DNA of 64,000 nucleotides, taken from positions 64,652 through 128,651 of the forward strand of contig JAKUCV010003084.1 in the NCBI GenBank assembly GCA_028386065.3. The letters run 5' to 3'. Positions within the stretch are counted from its first letter, which is position 1. Each line of letters starts with the position of its first letter. Below the pieces are notes generated by a model, which saw only the letters and a program-made list of their open reading frames with translations, made no database searches and had not been told where the DNA came from. The translations under genes were made by a program, and so were the position numbers. Positions 30,100 through 41,000 of this stretch are shown here, one piece after another. The stretch comes from Turnera subulata. Taxonomy: Eukaryota; Streptophyta; Magnoliopsida; Malpighiales; Passifloraceae.

Positions 30100-33000
30100 T
30101 GTAACGCCCCAATTTTCCATAATTTAATTTATGGAATTTTTGGAATTTTTATTCCAATTTTACCCACGAGATGTTTTTCGAGTTTATGGGCAAGGAATTT
30201 ATTCTTTTTCTTGGATTCAACCCTTTTACGATAGATTCGTTCCTTTGTTGGGCCTTCGTTGCGGTTAAATCGGACTTTTGGAGTCGAAACTCAAAGTTTG
30301 GTGTAGTTTTAACCAAAACTACATCGTTTTGGGAGCATGGAAGCTTAAAACTCAGGGGAGACTCACATGTTGACCAGCTCGGGTGTGTGTGTGTTGACCT
30401 GTGGAGGTGAAGGACCAAACGACGTCGTTTCTAGGGTCATCCGAACCCTAGGTTTAAAAACTTTTTTTTTTCTCTCTCTCTCCCCTTTCCTTAATTTTTC
30501 GTCGCTCGTCTTTTCCCTTCTCTCTCTCTCGTTATCTCTCCCTTGTCCTCAAACCTCCACACATCGCCGCCACCATCTTTGCCTTCTCCTTTAATCACAC
30601 CCACGCACCGCCATCGTCGTTTGGTGTTGAATCGCCACCGCTACATTGCATGAGAGGGACGGTTCTAAGGCACTGTGTCTTGACAGGAAACGCGAGGACG
30701 AGGCCAGAGTCGTCGCCGTTGACTTAAACGGTAAGCCTCCATTTTTCTTCGTCTTTTTCTATTTGACCTCGCTCTCCCTGGGTTCGTTTTGCTAATCGGG
30801 TTTGTGTGGGTTTTGGTTGCTAGGTGTGGGGGTGTGGTGCTCGGGGTCTGCTATATTGCTGCGGTGGCTGGGTTGTGTCATTCCAGTTGTGTGCTCGTGA
30901 AGGCCGAGGTGGGTTTTTGGTTCCAGGGAGTGCTGTTGCACGGCTCGGGTCTGGTGGTTTGAGTACAGATCTGACGGTGTCTGCTCGAATCCCGTTGTTC
31001 CGATAAGACGCCAACTCTCAATCTTCCTCTTTAGCTTGTATTGTTGATTATTCATGTGATGGATTTGTGATTGGGTACTGTTTTTGCATCAGCGTGGTTT
31101 GGGGAAATTTCTGGAGGTTGTTTTCGGGTTGTTGCAGAATTCCGGCGAGGTTGTGACCGGAATCTGGTGGGAGTTTACTGTTTCGGCAAGCAAGGTTTAG
31201 TTCCGGCAGAGCGAAATTCTTCCCCGTCATTAAGGGTATCTTTTTCGATGATGATATGTATTAATTCCTTCACGCTCGGCATGTAATATTATTAGACAAG
31301 TATTAACGATGTAACGGGAATAGTCGGGTTAGTGGAACCGTGTGCGGGGCTGAAAGGCACGTGGCCGGGATAGTCTCGATGTGCATAGTACCTCTAGGAC
31401 GGTAACTCGGGCTCGGGTAAAAATTCCTTACGCGGGAGTTAGACTAGATTGGGCCTTGGCCCAGTAATAAATATTTTGACCATTATAACATGTGGACTTC
31501 AAATAAGTGGACTCAAAGCCCAAGGACATCTAAAGTTTATAGTGGACTTAATGACAAAGACTATAGGCCCGAGATTGTTGTGAGTTAAGTATTGGATTGG
31601 AGGTATGGGCTTCAAGCCTGGGATTAAGGTTTTGGACTTAGTTGGGCTATGAGCCTGTGAACCTTAGGCCCGTGACTTGGAGATGTAGTTTTGGTAAGTG
31701 AGAGTAGACTGGTCGGGCTGGACTTTAACTCACGGTTGCATTGCACGCGCATGCATTCTTTTGTTTAGTTCTTTTGTGTGATAGTGGTGTGTATGTGTTT
31801 AGGCACAACACATAACTCGGGAGCAGCAGGAACTAGTGGTGGACAGACAGAGCGCCATCATAACTGAGGTGACTCTATAAGACTTATATGCCTGTATGCG
31901 AATACTTGTTGGTATGGTTAGGTAGTACTGCTTGCTGAGTATGCTTCATACTGTTGACTGAGTTATGTACCTGGTTGTTTATGTGATGAATTGCCATGAT
32001 AATAAATATGTGCTGTTTGCCATGTGATTCTCCTATGAGCTGTTATTGCCATGCTTGTGATATATGCTGTCTTGCTATATCCTGTTTATTGTGAGCTTTA
32101 GGCTCTGTTTAGAGAACCTCTGTAATGGTACACAACTTAGATACAACTTGAGGGGACACTTATACAATTTTATAATTGGTAACATAACGTACCTGAATAA
32201 TTAATAAGTTCTACTGTGGGGCTGTTGACTTGTAGCACCGAGAGGGAAGAGAGGGTACCCCTCGGGTCCTGTTATTTTTAGTGAATTGTATTTACAGAGA
32301 CGGCGATGAGGGAATTATTGGGTACGCCCTCGGTTAGTATATTAGTGAGAGCACCCCTCACAGAGCTGGCGCCTTGGGGATTTGTCGGGTGTACCCCTTG
32401 GTTATTTGTTATTATCCATTTCTTTTGGTGAGAGCACCCCTCATAGAGTTGGGGACTTGGGGACTGACGGGTGTGCCCTGAGATTTTGTATTATAATTTC
32501 TTTGAGGAGAGCACCCCTCCTAGAGCTGTCGGCCACATGTTTGTTAGTGGTTTTCTTTGTCGGAACTTACCCATTCCGGTGTTGATATTTATACTGTATA
32601 TATATGATTATATTGGGCATACGCCCTGGGGAGCTGGCCAGTCGCTACCACGCCCGACGCACACAATAGAGGGCCCTTAATAATGATAAGAAGGTGATAA
32701 CCAGATAATTCACTTAACACTTGTATGTAAGGTATTTAACACATGTTGATTGTGTATGTATATTTGTGCTCGTGGACTTACTCACCCTACGAGCCTGTCT
32801 TCGTGTACCTGTATGTTTGTCTTATATTGTACATTGAGTAGGCGACTCATATAAATCGCCACCGTGGTTTTACATATCATTAGTAGCTTGTTGACGGTTA
32901 CTCTTACCTCAGGTATCAGACTCTTTCATTTCAGCAGGTAGCTACGTTTCCTTCCTGGTGGGTCCATAGAGTTGACACTAATATGTTCCACACTTGTCAT

Positions 33001-33281
33001 TGACATTATTGTTATTTTTCTGCTGCGTATTATTGTCGGGATACTGTTTTGGTTTCTTGGATTTTGATCAGTTGTTGTTCCGGTAGGTTTAACGGGTGTT
33101 ATTTTGGCTAGTTAAGCCTGGTTTATATTTGACTCTTGTATCCCGATGTTTATTTTTGGTTACTCTGAGATATTGAGTTGATGTTTTTACACAGAGTTTG
33201 GCATCCTTGATTTTAAAGCATTTTAGACATTTTATAATTGTTTATAATTTGTATTGTCGTTTTTGGGATACGGTCGTTTCA
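30100..33281 (+). repeat. 3' LTR of element E
   Basis: 3182 bp, collinear with 22175-25337, with many scattered substitutions and small indels, so the insertion is not very recent. The donor-like GT is at 30731 and the palindromic array at 32251-32521. Confidence 0.92.
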
Positions 33282-33565
33282 GCTAGTCTTCCATAAAATT
33301 TTCACTAACAACTACTTTTCCAATTTTTTTTTGAAAAAAAAATGTGTTCAATTACTGTCCACAACATTCTCTGTATATTTATATGTGCCAGGCCGACTAT
33401 ATCCGCCGCATGTATTGTAGCTGGATGCCACAACCCTAGTTCTGCCTCAATCTCCAACGCCACCAAGACACCACCCACATTCCTGCCTTCCTTCCTCTAA
33501 ACCAGAGTTAACTAAGTGGTTTCAACTGAAACCAACGTTCACTAAGTTCACACCCGATATCTATA

Positions 33566-34509
33566 ATGGGTCCAGATCCAAATTTTGAGTGGAAAGAAGA
33601 ACAGTTCATGGTCAATCTGACGAACAGATCTGCGAACAGATCTGCGGAAGTGGAAGAGCTGAATATTGATAGCACATTTGAAGACATGATTTGCCGCACA
33701 CACCTAGTGGGGAAGGTATAGTCTGATCGTTTCTTCACTGCAAGAATTTTCAAGGCTCACATTAGCCGGATGTGGAGGATAAAAGGCGACTTCCGTGTCA
33801 CAGCTAAGCCTAATAACTTCTTCATTCTTGGGTTTGAATTCGAGGAAGACCACTCCAGTATTCTCGCAGGCACCCCGTGGCTCGTGGCTGATTCGCATGT
33901 CAATTTCAGACAGTGGTTGCCTGACTGGGCTTTGAACCAGGTACCACTGAGACTTTCTTTGTTTTGGGTACAATTACATATTCTCTCGTTTTTTTTTTTT
34001 TGATACTAATCGATGCTTTATTGAAACCGTATGGGCCTACATGGTTTTGTGCGTCTAAGAATTGAATACCTCCCTGAACGACCGCTGATTCCTGGTATTC
34101 ATATCTTGGATGAGGATGGGGAAAAAAGGTGGGTTAAGATCAAATATGAAGGGTTAGGGGAATTCTGCTGTCGTTGTGGTAGAATTACACATACCATTCG
34201 AGATTGCAAGAGACCACCAAGGTAGATGAGGGGATTGAAAATGATTTTGTGCTGAGCTTCGGCCCTTGGATGCTGGCTGATCAGACTGTGGGGAAATATT
34301 ATCCTGGGTTGAATCCAAATCCAACTCCAGAGTGGGAGTGGCTGAGGAGCAAGGCAACCCCAACTAATATTCACAATGGTGACGAGAGGAGCAAGGCATA
34401 TGAGGCCACTCGCCCTACAGTTGACAATATTGCGTTGCTGGAAGGCACGGTGATTGGCTCAAGTCAAGGCTTGCTAACCGACTCCACCAGGGATGGATGG
34501 ATTGCATGA
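33566..34509 (+). pseudogene. LINE-ORF1-like gene fragment (DUF4283 plus CCHC knuckle), broken
   Basis: The frame from ATG 33566 (MGPDPNFEW) carries a DUF4283-like block (LVGKV*SDRFF, then MWRIKGDFRV, FFILGFEFEEDHSSIL, GTPWLVADSHVNF). A TAG interrupts it at about 33719. Near 33985-34025 a T-run and a gap remove the segment after FWVQLH. The protein resumes at GFVRLRIEYLPERPL and reaches a zinc knuckle CCRCGRITHTIRDC at about 34165. A frameshift follows, and the last part (GPWMLADQTVGKYYPG) ends at 34509. The architecture equals ORF1 of plant L1 LINEs (compare 36313), but no endonuclease or RT follows. It may be a LINE remnant or a domesticated relative, now dead. Confidence 0.65.
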
Positions 34510-35117
34510 AAGAGCTAGAAACAGAAATCGACCCGGACACTCCTATCCTATCCACACCGAGGAAGGAAGGTTGGAAGCGCTTGGCAAGGGCGACACACCT
34601 ATTGTATAATCCCTCTGTTGATAAGCTGATGACCAAGAGGGAAATGTAAAGTTCCACCATGTAGTGATTGTTCAAAACAATGGTTTTGCCAAGTTTGGGT
34701 GATCAAGAGATCCATGTTCAAAAGCATATTTTTACTCATGTAATATCTACTGCTACTGGTGTGAGGAATTTGGGATGTTGTATGCAACCACTACTTTGCT
34801 TAATTTACCTGTATTCTTATATTGCGGATGTTGTATGTTTATCGTCCGACTGTTAACGTTGTTCCTGTTCGTCAATATCGCAATAGGATGAATTAATGGC
34901 TAAAATAACATCTAATACAATCTAACAATCTAAGAAATGTCAAAAAGGCCTCAATCAAAACATTGAAGGGAAGTAAACCGACGTCAACGGAAGCAAGCCA
35001 AGATCAACATAAATTTTGAAATTGTTTCGTAGAACCATCCATAATGGAATGGCCAAACATCAACATAAGATTACAACTATTGTTCACCTGGCCCAGAATT
35101 AGGCCAGGACCATTACA
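34510..35117. other. No gene seen
   Basis: The right part may be the 3' untranslated region of the minus-strand gene at 35118. Nothing else is recognised. Confidence 0.4.
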
Positions 35118-35631
35118 TTACATCTTCATTAAAACCACGATTATCAACATCAACAGCACACAAAGACCTATCCTAACTGCCCATATCTCCCCTCTGTACC
35201 TGTCGCTCTTGGATTTCCTACGTAAATCCTTCACCTCTTCCCACAAGGCTGCATTCTCTTCCACCAAATCTTCATTGCACTTCTGTAAATGATTATTCTT
35301 TGATAGGAGTTGCTTTTCTCGATTCCTTAATCCAAACCAGAACCTTTCGAGCCATCTATTCAAAGGGTTGGTCGAACCACTTCAGGAATTTGCACTTGTC
35401 AAAAAAGGCACAAGATTTAAACCTTCTACCAGCATTTTTATCGCTCCATGCATACCATCTTGGTGATTTCAATCCACAAAAACATCTTACTTCAGGCCCC
35501 TCGTAATCAAGATCTGGTTTCTGAGATACCGTTGATATGATGAAATCATCTACAAATCTCACCGATTCAGACGCATGCGAGGAAGATGATTTCGGTGAAC
35601 ACCACGTTGAAGAAGACGATGATGATGTCAT
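35118..35631 (-). pseudogene. GRF-type zinc finger / coiled-coil / membrane-anchored small protein, frameshifted
   Basis: The start is ATG 35631 (MTSSSSSSSTWCSPK), chosen because the upstream part of the open frame is not protein-like and the Ser-rich start is usual in this plant family. A GRF zinc finger follows: CFCGLKSPRWYAWSD, then GRRFKSCAFFDKCKFLKWFD. The frame stops at 35356, but a neighbouring frame overlapping by 8 bases carries the expected remainder (about 35363-35118). That remainder is a coiled coil rich in Leu, Glu and Lys, then a hydrophobic segment IGLCVLLMLIIVVLM that looks like a tail anchor. A single small indel is the simplest explanation. The GRF finger in related proteins binds nucleic acid; the role of plant members is unclear. 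It is the only non-transposon-like gene here. Confidence 0.65.
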
Positions 35632-36228
35632 CAGAACAACGCCACAAATTTTAGGGAGGGAGAGAGGGATAGAGAGACAAGAGTAATACCTTAACCCTTC
35701 ATCTCTCCAAAAGGCAACTGGGGGTGGAATATACACCGTCCGACATATCGCACGAAGCGGGAAAAATCCCGCCTCTCCAAACTCGAAAATAATTGAATCC
35801 CCGCCCACTCCATAAACCGGGCCTAACTACCGCATAGCCCAAACTGAAGTTGAAATGGGCAAGGCCCACCGAGATTAAAATATTATTTTAATTACCTCCC
35901 ATTTTCCCTCCCGCAATCGGAAATTATTTTCCACGTCACGAAGAGCTGCCGCGTGGAAGGTGGCCCCGGACTGACACGCTCTGACGTCACACCAATCAAG
36001 TGTCGCCACGTTTGCCTACGTGGTGCCACACGGCCCCTTACCTGCTGTGTCCAGTGCGAGGGACGAGAATGGCCAGTTTTCCTAAAAGTTGGGACGACTT
36101 AGATCAGACAAAAGGCTGAGGGACAACATTAACGTTTTTAACGAAACTGAGGGACATAAAACCTATTTTAAACCTTATTTTCTTTGGGAATTCATTTTTG
36201 TATGCCTTAACATCATTAGCATCATATC
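35632..36228 (-). promoter_or_regulatory. Upstream region of the GRF gene
   Basis: It contains a palindromic TGACGTCA bZIP-type site (35982-35989), further ACGT cores (CCACGTCACG near 35931, CTACGTGG near 36015) and an ACCAAT sequence at 35991. This is compatible with a promoter for the minus-strand gene, although the core TATA is not clear. The right part (36060-36228) is unassigned repeat-like DNA interrupted by the LINE. Confidence 0.35.
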
Positions 36229-36247
36229 ACATCACATGCTTTCAAAA
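36229..36247 (+). repeat. Target-site duplication of the LINE (left)
   Basis: ACATCACATGCTTTCAAAA, 19 bases, identical to 42181-42199. Confidence 0.92.
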
Positions 36248-36312
36248 GTATATTGTTAACTTGCGTCCGAAGTATTCGGAGCTAGGGTTTTTTCTCTGTA
36301 CGTCTGAGTTGC

Positions 36313-37986
36313 ATGTCCGTTGATCACCCCCTGGGCGGCGGGGTCCGGCCGTCGCCTTCTGCATCTGAGACACCACCTCTCCGACCGCCTGAGCCGTCTC
36401 GATCCTTTAGAGATACGGTCACCCAGGGTTCTGCATGGAATGAGCCAACTATTGATACTGATTTTGCAATTGAGACAGGGGATGTCGTGATCAGGTCCTC
36501 GCCTCAAGGCCCTATTGTCCATTATACGGATGCTTTTAGGGCTAAGCTTTATAAGAATTGGGAGAACACGTTGATCATCAAGCCCTGGGGTCGGACGATT
36601 GGTTACAAGGCTCTTAACAGCCGTCTGCCACGCCTGTGGCAATTGGGGAATGGGTTTAAACTCATTGATTTGGAACAGAACTATTATCTGGTTAAGTTTT
36701 TTTCTGCTAACGATTATATGCGTGTTCTGACAGGGGGTCCCTGGATGATTTTTGGTGCCTATCTTTCTGTGGAACGGTGGCGCCCAAATTTCCATCCCAG
36801 CACCCACCGGGTTTCTTCTGTCGTTGCATGGGTCCGAATCCCAGGACTGCCTACTGAGCACTATCACATCGGTGTCCTGAAGATGGTTTGCGATATGATA
36901 GGTCGCACAGTCCGTATCGATATGCCAACGCAACTGACGGATAGGGCACAATTTGCCCGAATTGCAGTTGAATTAGATTTAACCAAGGCATTGGAGTCTA
37001 GGGTTTGTTTTGAGGACACATGGTATCACATCGAATATGAAGACCTCCCTCAAGTCTGTTTTGAGTGTGGGATGGCTGGCCACAATTTCTCGGCGTGCCC
37101 TTCCCGGGCTGATGTGCGAACTCCACCAGAAGTAGCTGCTAGTGACGTGACAATCCCCCAGCAGGTACAGGGCCAGCCGATTGAGAAGATGCGTGGTCCT
37201 CAATCGTATGGTGATGTGGTCAATGAACCGAAATATGGTCACTGGATGCTAGTGTCCCGTAAGAAGGCACCACCCAAGAAAGTTAATACTAGTGTTGAGG
37301 ATCGGCGACAGGCACTGCCAGTCACAGGAGGTTCCCGTTTTGATGTGTTAGCCAGCACGATGGAGGATGATGTCACCTTTTCGGTTGGTCGGGAGGCTGT
37401 TAATGCTTCGAGGGGTGCTAAAGCTACGGTCTCATCTAACGCAGGGAATTCCTCAGCTGCTCGCAGATCAAAAGGCAAGGCCATTGCCACGGTGCCTATA
37501 GCTACAGGTCCGAACTCTAAACGGCCCCGACAGACTGAGGTTTCGTTCTCACCTGTTAGTCACAACCCCGTTCCACCCTCACCTGCTAATCCTGCTACCA
37601 AAGATGCCCATGGGGTCAAAGTTGTTCTGAAACAGCATGGCGATACTTCCAGCCCTGTGCCTTCCACGGGAAGCAATCCTATCACCAAGGTTCCTACCAA
37701 TGAACATGCAGTTCCCTCCCCAAACCCAGTCTTGACCTCTACTCCCGTTGTCGGTCAGCAAACGACCGCTCCTGATGCTCCTACAAATGCGGGGTTAGGT
37801 GCAGGTTTGGTGATTGCTTTTGATTCGTCCCATTCGGGACATGATGTGCTCAAGGATACTTGTGCTTCTGGGAGTGGGGGTATGCCCATCCCGCCTAGCG
37901 ACCAGCCCCAGACAGGAGATGCAACTCAGATGGATGCGTCTTTGGCCACTGATGGTGACCACGAGATGCAGGACTTGACGGTTTAA
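36313..37986 (+). CDS. LINE ORF1: DUF4283 / CCHC zinc-knuckle RNA-binding protein
   Basis: 557 residues. A Pro-rich N-terminus is followed by a DUF4283-like RNA-binding domain (about 65-210: YKNWENTLIIKPWG, RLPRLWQLGN, YYLVKFFSANDY, GGPWMIFGAYLSVERW, VVAWVRIPGLP). A zinc knuckle follows with the CX2CX4HX4C pattern, C249-C252-H257-C262 (CFECGMAGHNFSAC). The C-terminal about 290 residues are low-complexity, rich in Pro, Ser, Thr and Ala, with a short basic patch (KRPRQ). By family it coats LINE RNA and accompanies ORF2 to the target. It starts at the first ATG after the duplication and ends 52 bases before ORF2. Confidence 0.9.
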   Translation: MSVDHPLGGGVRPSPSASETPPLRPPEPSRSFRDTVTQGSAWNEPTIDTDFAIETGDVVIRSSPQGPIVHYTDAFRAKLYKNWENTLIIKPWGRTIGYKALNSRLPRLWQLGNGFKLIDLEQNYYLVKFFSANDYMRVLTGGPWMIFGAYLSVERWRPNFHPSTHRVSSVVAWVRIPGLPTEHYHIGVLKMVCDMIGRTVRIDMPTQLTDRAQFARIAVELDLTKALESRVCFEDTWYHIEYEDLPQVCFECGMAGHNFSACPSRADVRTPPEVAASDVTIPQQVQGQPIEKMRGPQSYGDVVNEPKYGHWMLVSRKKAPPKKVNTSVEDRRQALPVTGGSRFDVLASTMEDDVTFSVGREAVNASRGAKATVSSNAGNSSAARRSKGKAIATVPIATGPNSKRPRQTEVSFSPVSHNPVPPSPANPATKDAHGVKVVLKQHGDTSSPVPSTGSNPITKVPTNEHAVPSPNPVLTSTPVVGQQTTAPDAPTNAGLGAGLVIAFDSSHSGHDVLKDTCASGSGGMPIPPSDQPQTGDATQMDASLATDGDHEMQDLTV

Positions 37987-38038
37987 GTTTTTTTCTGGAC
38001 TGTTACTTTCTCTTTGTGACTCTTTTTCTTCAATTTTT

Positions 38039-41000
38039 ATGGATCAGTTAAAAGGTGATTTAATTTTTTGGAATTGCCAAGGTGCCGGCAGTGACAAGTT
38101 TGCTCGAGCTGTTAGGGATCTCGTGAGGAATCATCGTCCTGCAATTCTTGTTTTACTTGAGACTAAAGTCTCTTTTGCACAGGTGCAACCAATTTTAGTG
38201 CAAAGTGGTTTTGACGGGTTTGAGGTAGCTGAGGTGGAGGGCCGTACTGGTGGTATTTGGTTCTGCTGGCAGAGTACCCGTCTTGCGGTGACCAGCTTGC
38301 GAATCCATAAGCAGTTTGTCCATACTACTGTTTCATGGCGTTCAGGACTCTCTTGTTATGTTACGGCGGTCTACGCAAGTCCGCAGGTTGCAACTCGGCA
38401 AGAATTTTGGAGGGAGACGAAGTTGATTCCTAGTTCTTACCCTGGACCATGGCTCATTGCAGGTGATTTCAATTCCATATTAGGCCCTGAAGAGAAGCTT
38501 GGAGGGGAACTTCCGGTTCCTTCGATGTGTCGGATGTTTGGAGACTGGATTGATGAGTGCCAGTTAGTTGATCTTGGTTACAATGGTTCACCTTTTACGT
38601 GGGAACGTGGAGGGGTTCAGGAACGGCTGGATAGGGCCCTTGCTAATACCGATTGGAGATTGACCTTCCCGGAGGCTGATGTCTTTCACTTGCCAAGGAC
38701 CAAGTCGGATCATTCCCCGGTCTTAGTGCGTCTCTGGCCAAAACATACTCCTGTTGGACCGAAACCCTTTCGTTTCCAAGCTGCATGGATGCTTGATGAA
38801 CGGTTCACACAGGTGGTCCAGCAGAATTGGCAGTCTGGCAGCCCTGTGGGTGATGCAATTGCGAGCCTGGGTGTCTCTTTGCGCTGTTGGAATCGGGATG
38901 TTTTTGGCAATATTTTTGGGAACAAGAAGAAGATTTTAGCCCGGCTAGCTGGTATCCAACGGGCTAAAGCTAGAGGGCACATTGGTTTCTTTTTATATGA
39001 TCTGGAAAAGGAACTCAAGGAGCAGTATGACCGAGTGCTTGCCCAGGAGGAGACACTCTGGTTTCAAAAGTCGAGGAGTAAGTGGGTGCAATATGGTGAT
39101 CGTAACACGACCTTTTTTCATGCCTCCACGGTTATCCGGAGGCGCAGGAATCGGATCTCTGGGCTCAAAATAAATGATACCTGGTGTTTTGATGTGCAGG
39201 ACTTACTTCACCATGTTAATGCTTATTTTCGTCAACTTTTCACTCGTGATCCGGGCCCTTGGGTTCCTCTTGCGAGTCGGGGCTGTTTTCCTCCTATCCA
39301 GGCTGATAGGTTTCAATGCCTACAAGCTCCAGTTACTAATGGAGAGGTCCGGAAGGCTCTCTTTCAAATGAGCCCTCACAAAGCCCCTGGTATTGATGGT
39401 TTTCATGCAAGTTTTTTTCAGAAGTTTTGGAATTTGGTAGGTGCCTCTGTTACTGGTTTTGTCCATCATGCTTTCGCTAGGGGTGGTTTTGATGCTGCCA
39501 TGAACAGGACGCTCATTACCCTAATTCCAAAAGTTGATAATCCAGAGCTAGTGACGCAGTTCCGACCTATTAGCTTGTGTAACGTTGTGTACAAGATCCT
39601 TACAAAGGTGATAGTTAACAGATTGAAGCCCTTCCTCCAAGAGCTGGTTCTTCCATCTCAAACAAGTTTTGTCCCAGGTCGGTTAATACAGGATAACATT
39701 GTGGTTGTCCAGGAAATTCTCCATTCTATGCGTATTAAGCGTAGTGCAGGAGGATGGATGGCCATTAAGTTGGATTTGGAGAAGGCGTATGATAGGCTTC
39801 GCTGGGAGTTCGTGGAGGATACACTACGAGAAATTGGGATTCCTGTTAATCTAATTTCCCTGATTATGGCTTGTATTTCCACTAGCTCTATGCAAGTTAT
39901 GTGGAATGGTGAGGCTACCAACGTGTTTGCCCCTAGCAGAGGAGTTCGTCAGGGTGATCCCTTATCCCCTTACATCTTCGTTCTCTGTCTTGAACGACTA
40001 GCCCATATGATTGGTAAACTTGTGACAGAAGGTGCCTGGAAACCTATTCAAGTATGTCGGGCTGCTCCAGCTATATCCCATATGTTTTTTGCAGACGATC
40101 TTGTCCTTTTCTCTGAGGCGAGTCGTCATCAGGCCCAGGTTATATTGGATTGCCTTGATAGCTTTTGCGTTAGTTCAGGACAGAAAGTGAGTAAAGACAA
40201 GTCTAGGGTGTTTTTTTCCAAGAAGGTGTCTTCCTCCCTTGCTGACGGCATTGCCTCACAATTGGGAATTCCGAAGACGGATAACCTGGGTATGTATCTT
40301 GGTACACCATTGATTCACGGCAGGGTGACTACAGAAACATTCCGGCATATTTTGGAGAAGGTAGAAGGTAGACTCGCTGGATGGAAATCCAAATGTCTCT
40401 CCTTTGCAGGCCGGATTACCTTAGCACAGTCAGTGATTCAGTCCATTCCCACATATTCCATGCAGGCTTTTCCTCTTCCGGTTGGCCTTTGCGATGATAT
40501 TGATAAAAAGACCCGTCAATTCATTTGGGGGGCGGCGGATGGTTCAAGGAAGATGGCGAGGGTCTCATGGGACAAGCTTTGCGAACCCAAGACCGAAGGG
40601 GGATTAGGCTTACGACGGATGCGCCAAGCAAATGAAGCTTTCCTGGTAAAACTGGCATGGCGTCTCATTTCTTGTCCGGATGCGCTGTGGGTGCGGCTGT
40701 TGCGAGCTAAGTATGGTACGGGCTCTCTTCTTGTTCCATCAGTGCAGGAACGTCATAATGCGTCTATTATTTGGCGTGGGATTTGTAGAGCATGGCCCTT
40801 GATGAGACGGAGCATGGGTTGGGTGCTGGGTGACGGATCCAGGATCAGTGTTTGGCGCGATTCTTGGATCCCGGGACTTGGGGCGTTGTGCGACTTGGAG
40901 GATATTGTTGTCCCGATGGACTTGGAGGGACTAGCGGTGGCTGATTTGTTGAATGCCCAGGGTAGTTGGGATGATGTTTTTTTACAATCCATCCTACCTC

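Larger units (their letters stand above)
22175..33281 (+). mobile_element. Element E: full-length Tekay/Del-like chromovirus
   Basis: It has a 5' LTR 22175-25337, PBS 25341-25352, a gag-pol frame 25477-30050, PPT 30084-30099 and a 3' LTR 30100-33281. The flanking target duplication is GTTAG (22170-22174) and GCTAG (33282-33286), one mismatch. Clade assignment rests on the PR-RT-RH-INT order, the integrase sequence and a C-terminal chromodomain-like segment of Tekay type. The coding region has about ten stops and an internal inversion, so it is inactive. Confidence 0.9.

Noticed and set aside
34020..34225. A separate zinc-finger gene beginning at about 34031
   Set aside because: It is the continuation of the broken LINE-ORF1-like gene starting at 33566, after a gap and T-run.
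36256..36951. 231-codon minus-strand ORF opposite LINE ORF1
   Set aside because: Antisense shadow of the DUF4283 domain; no recognisable motifs.
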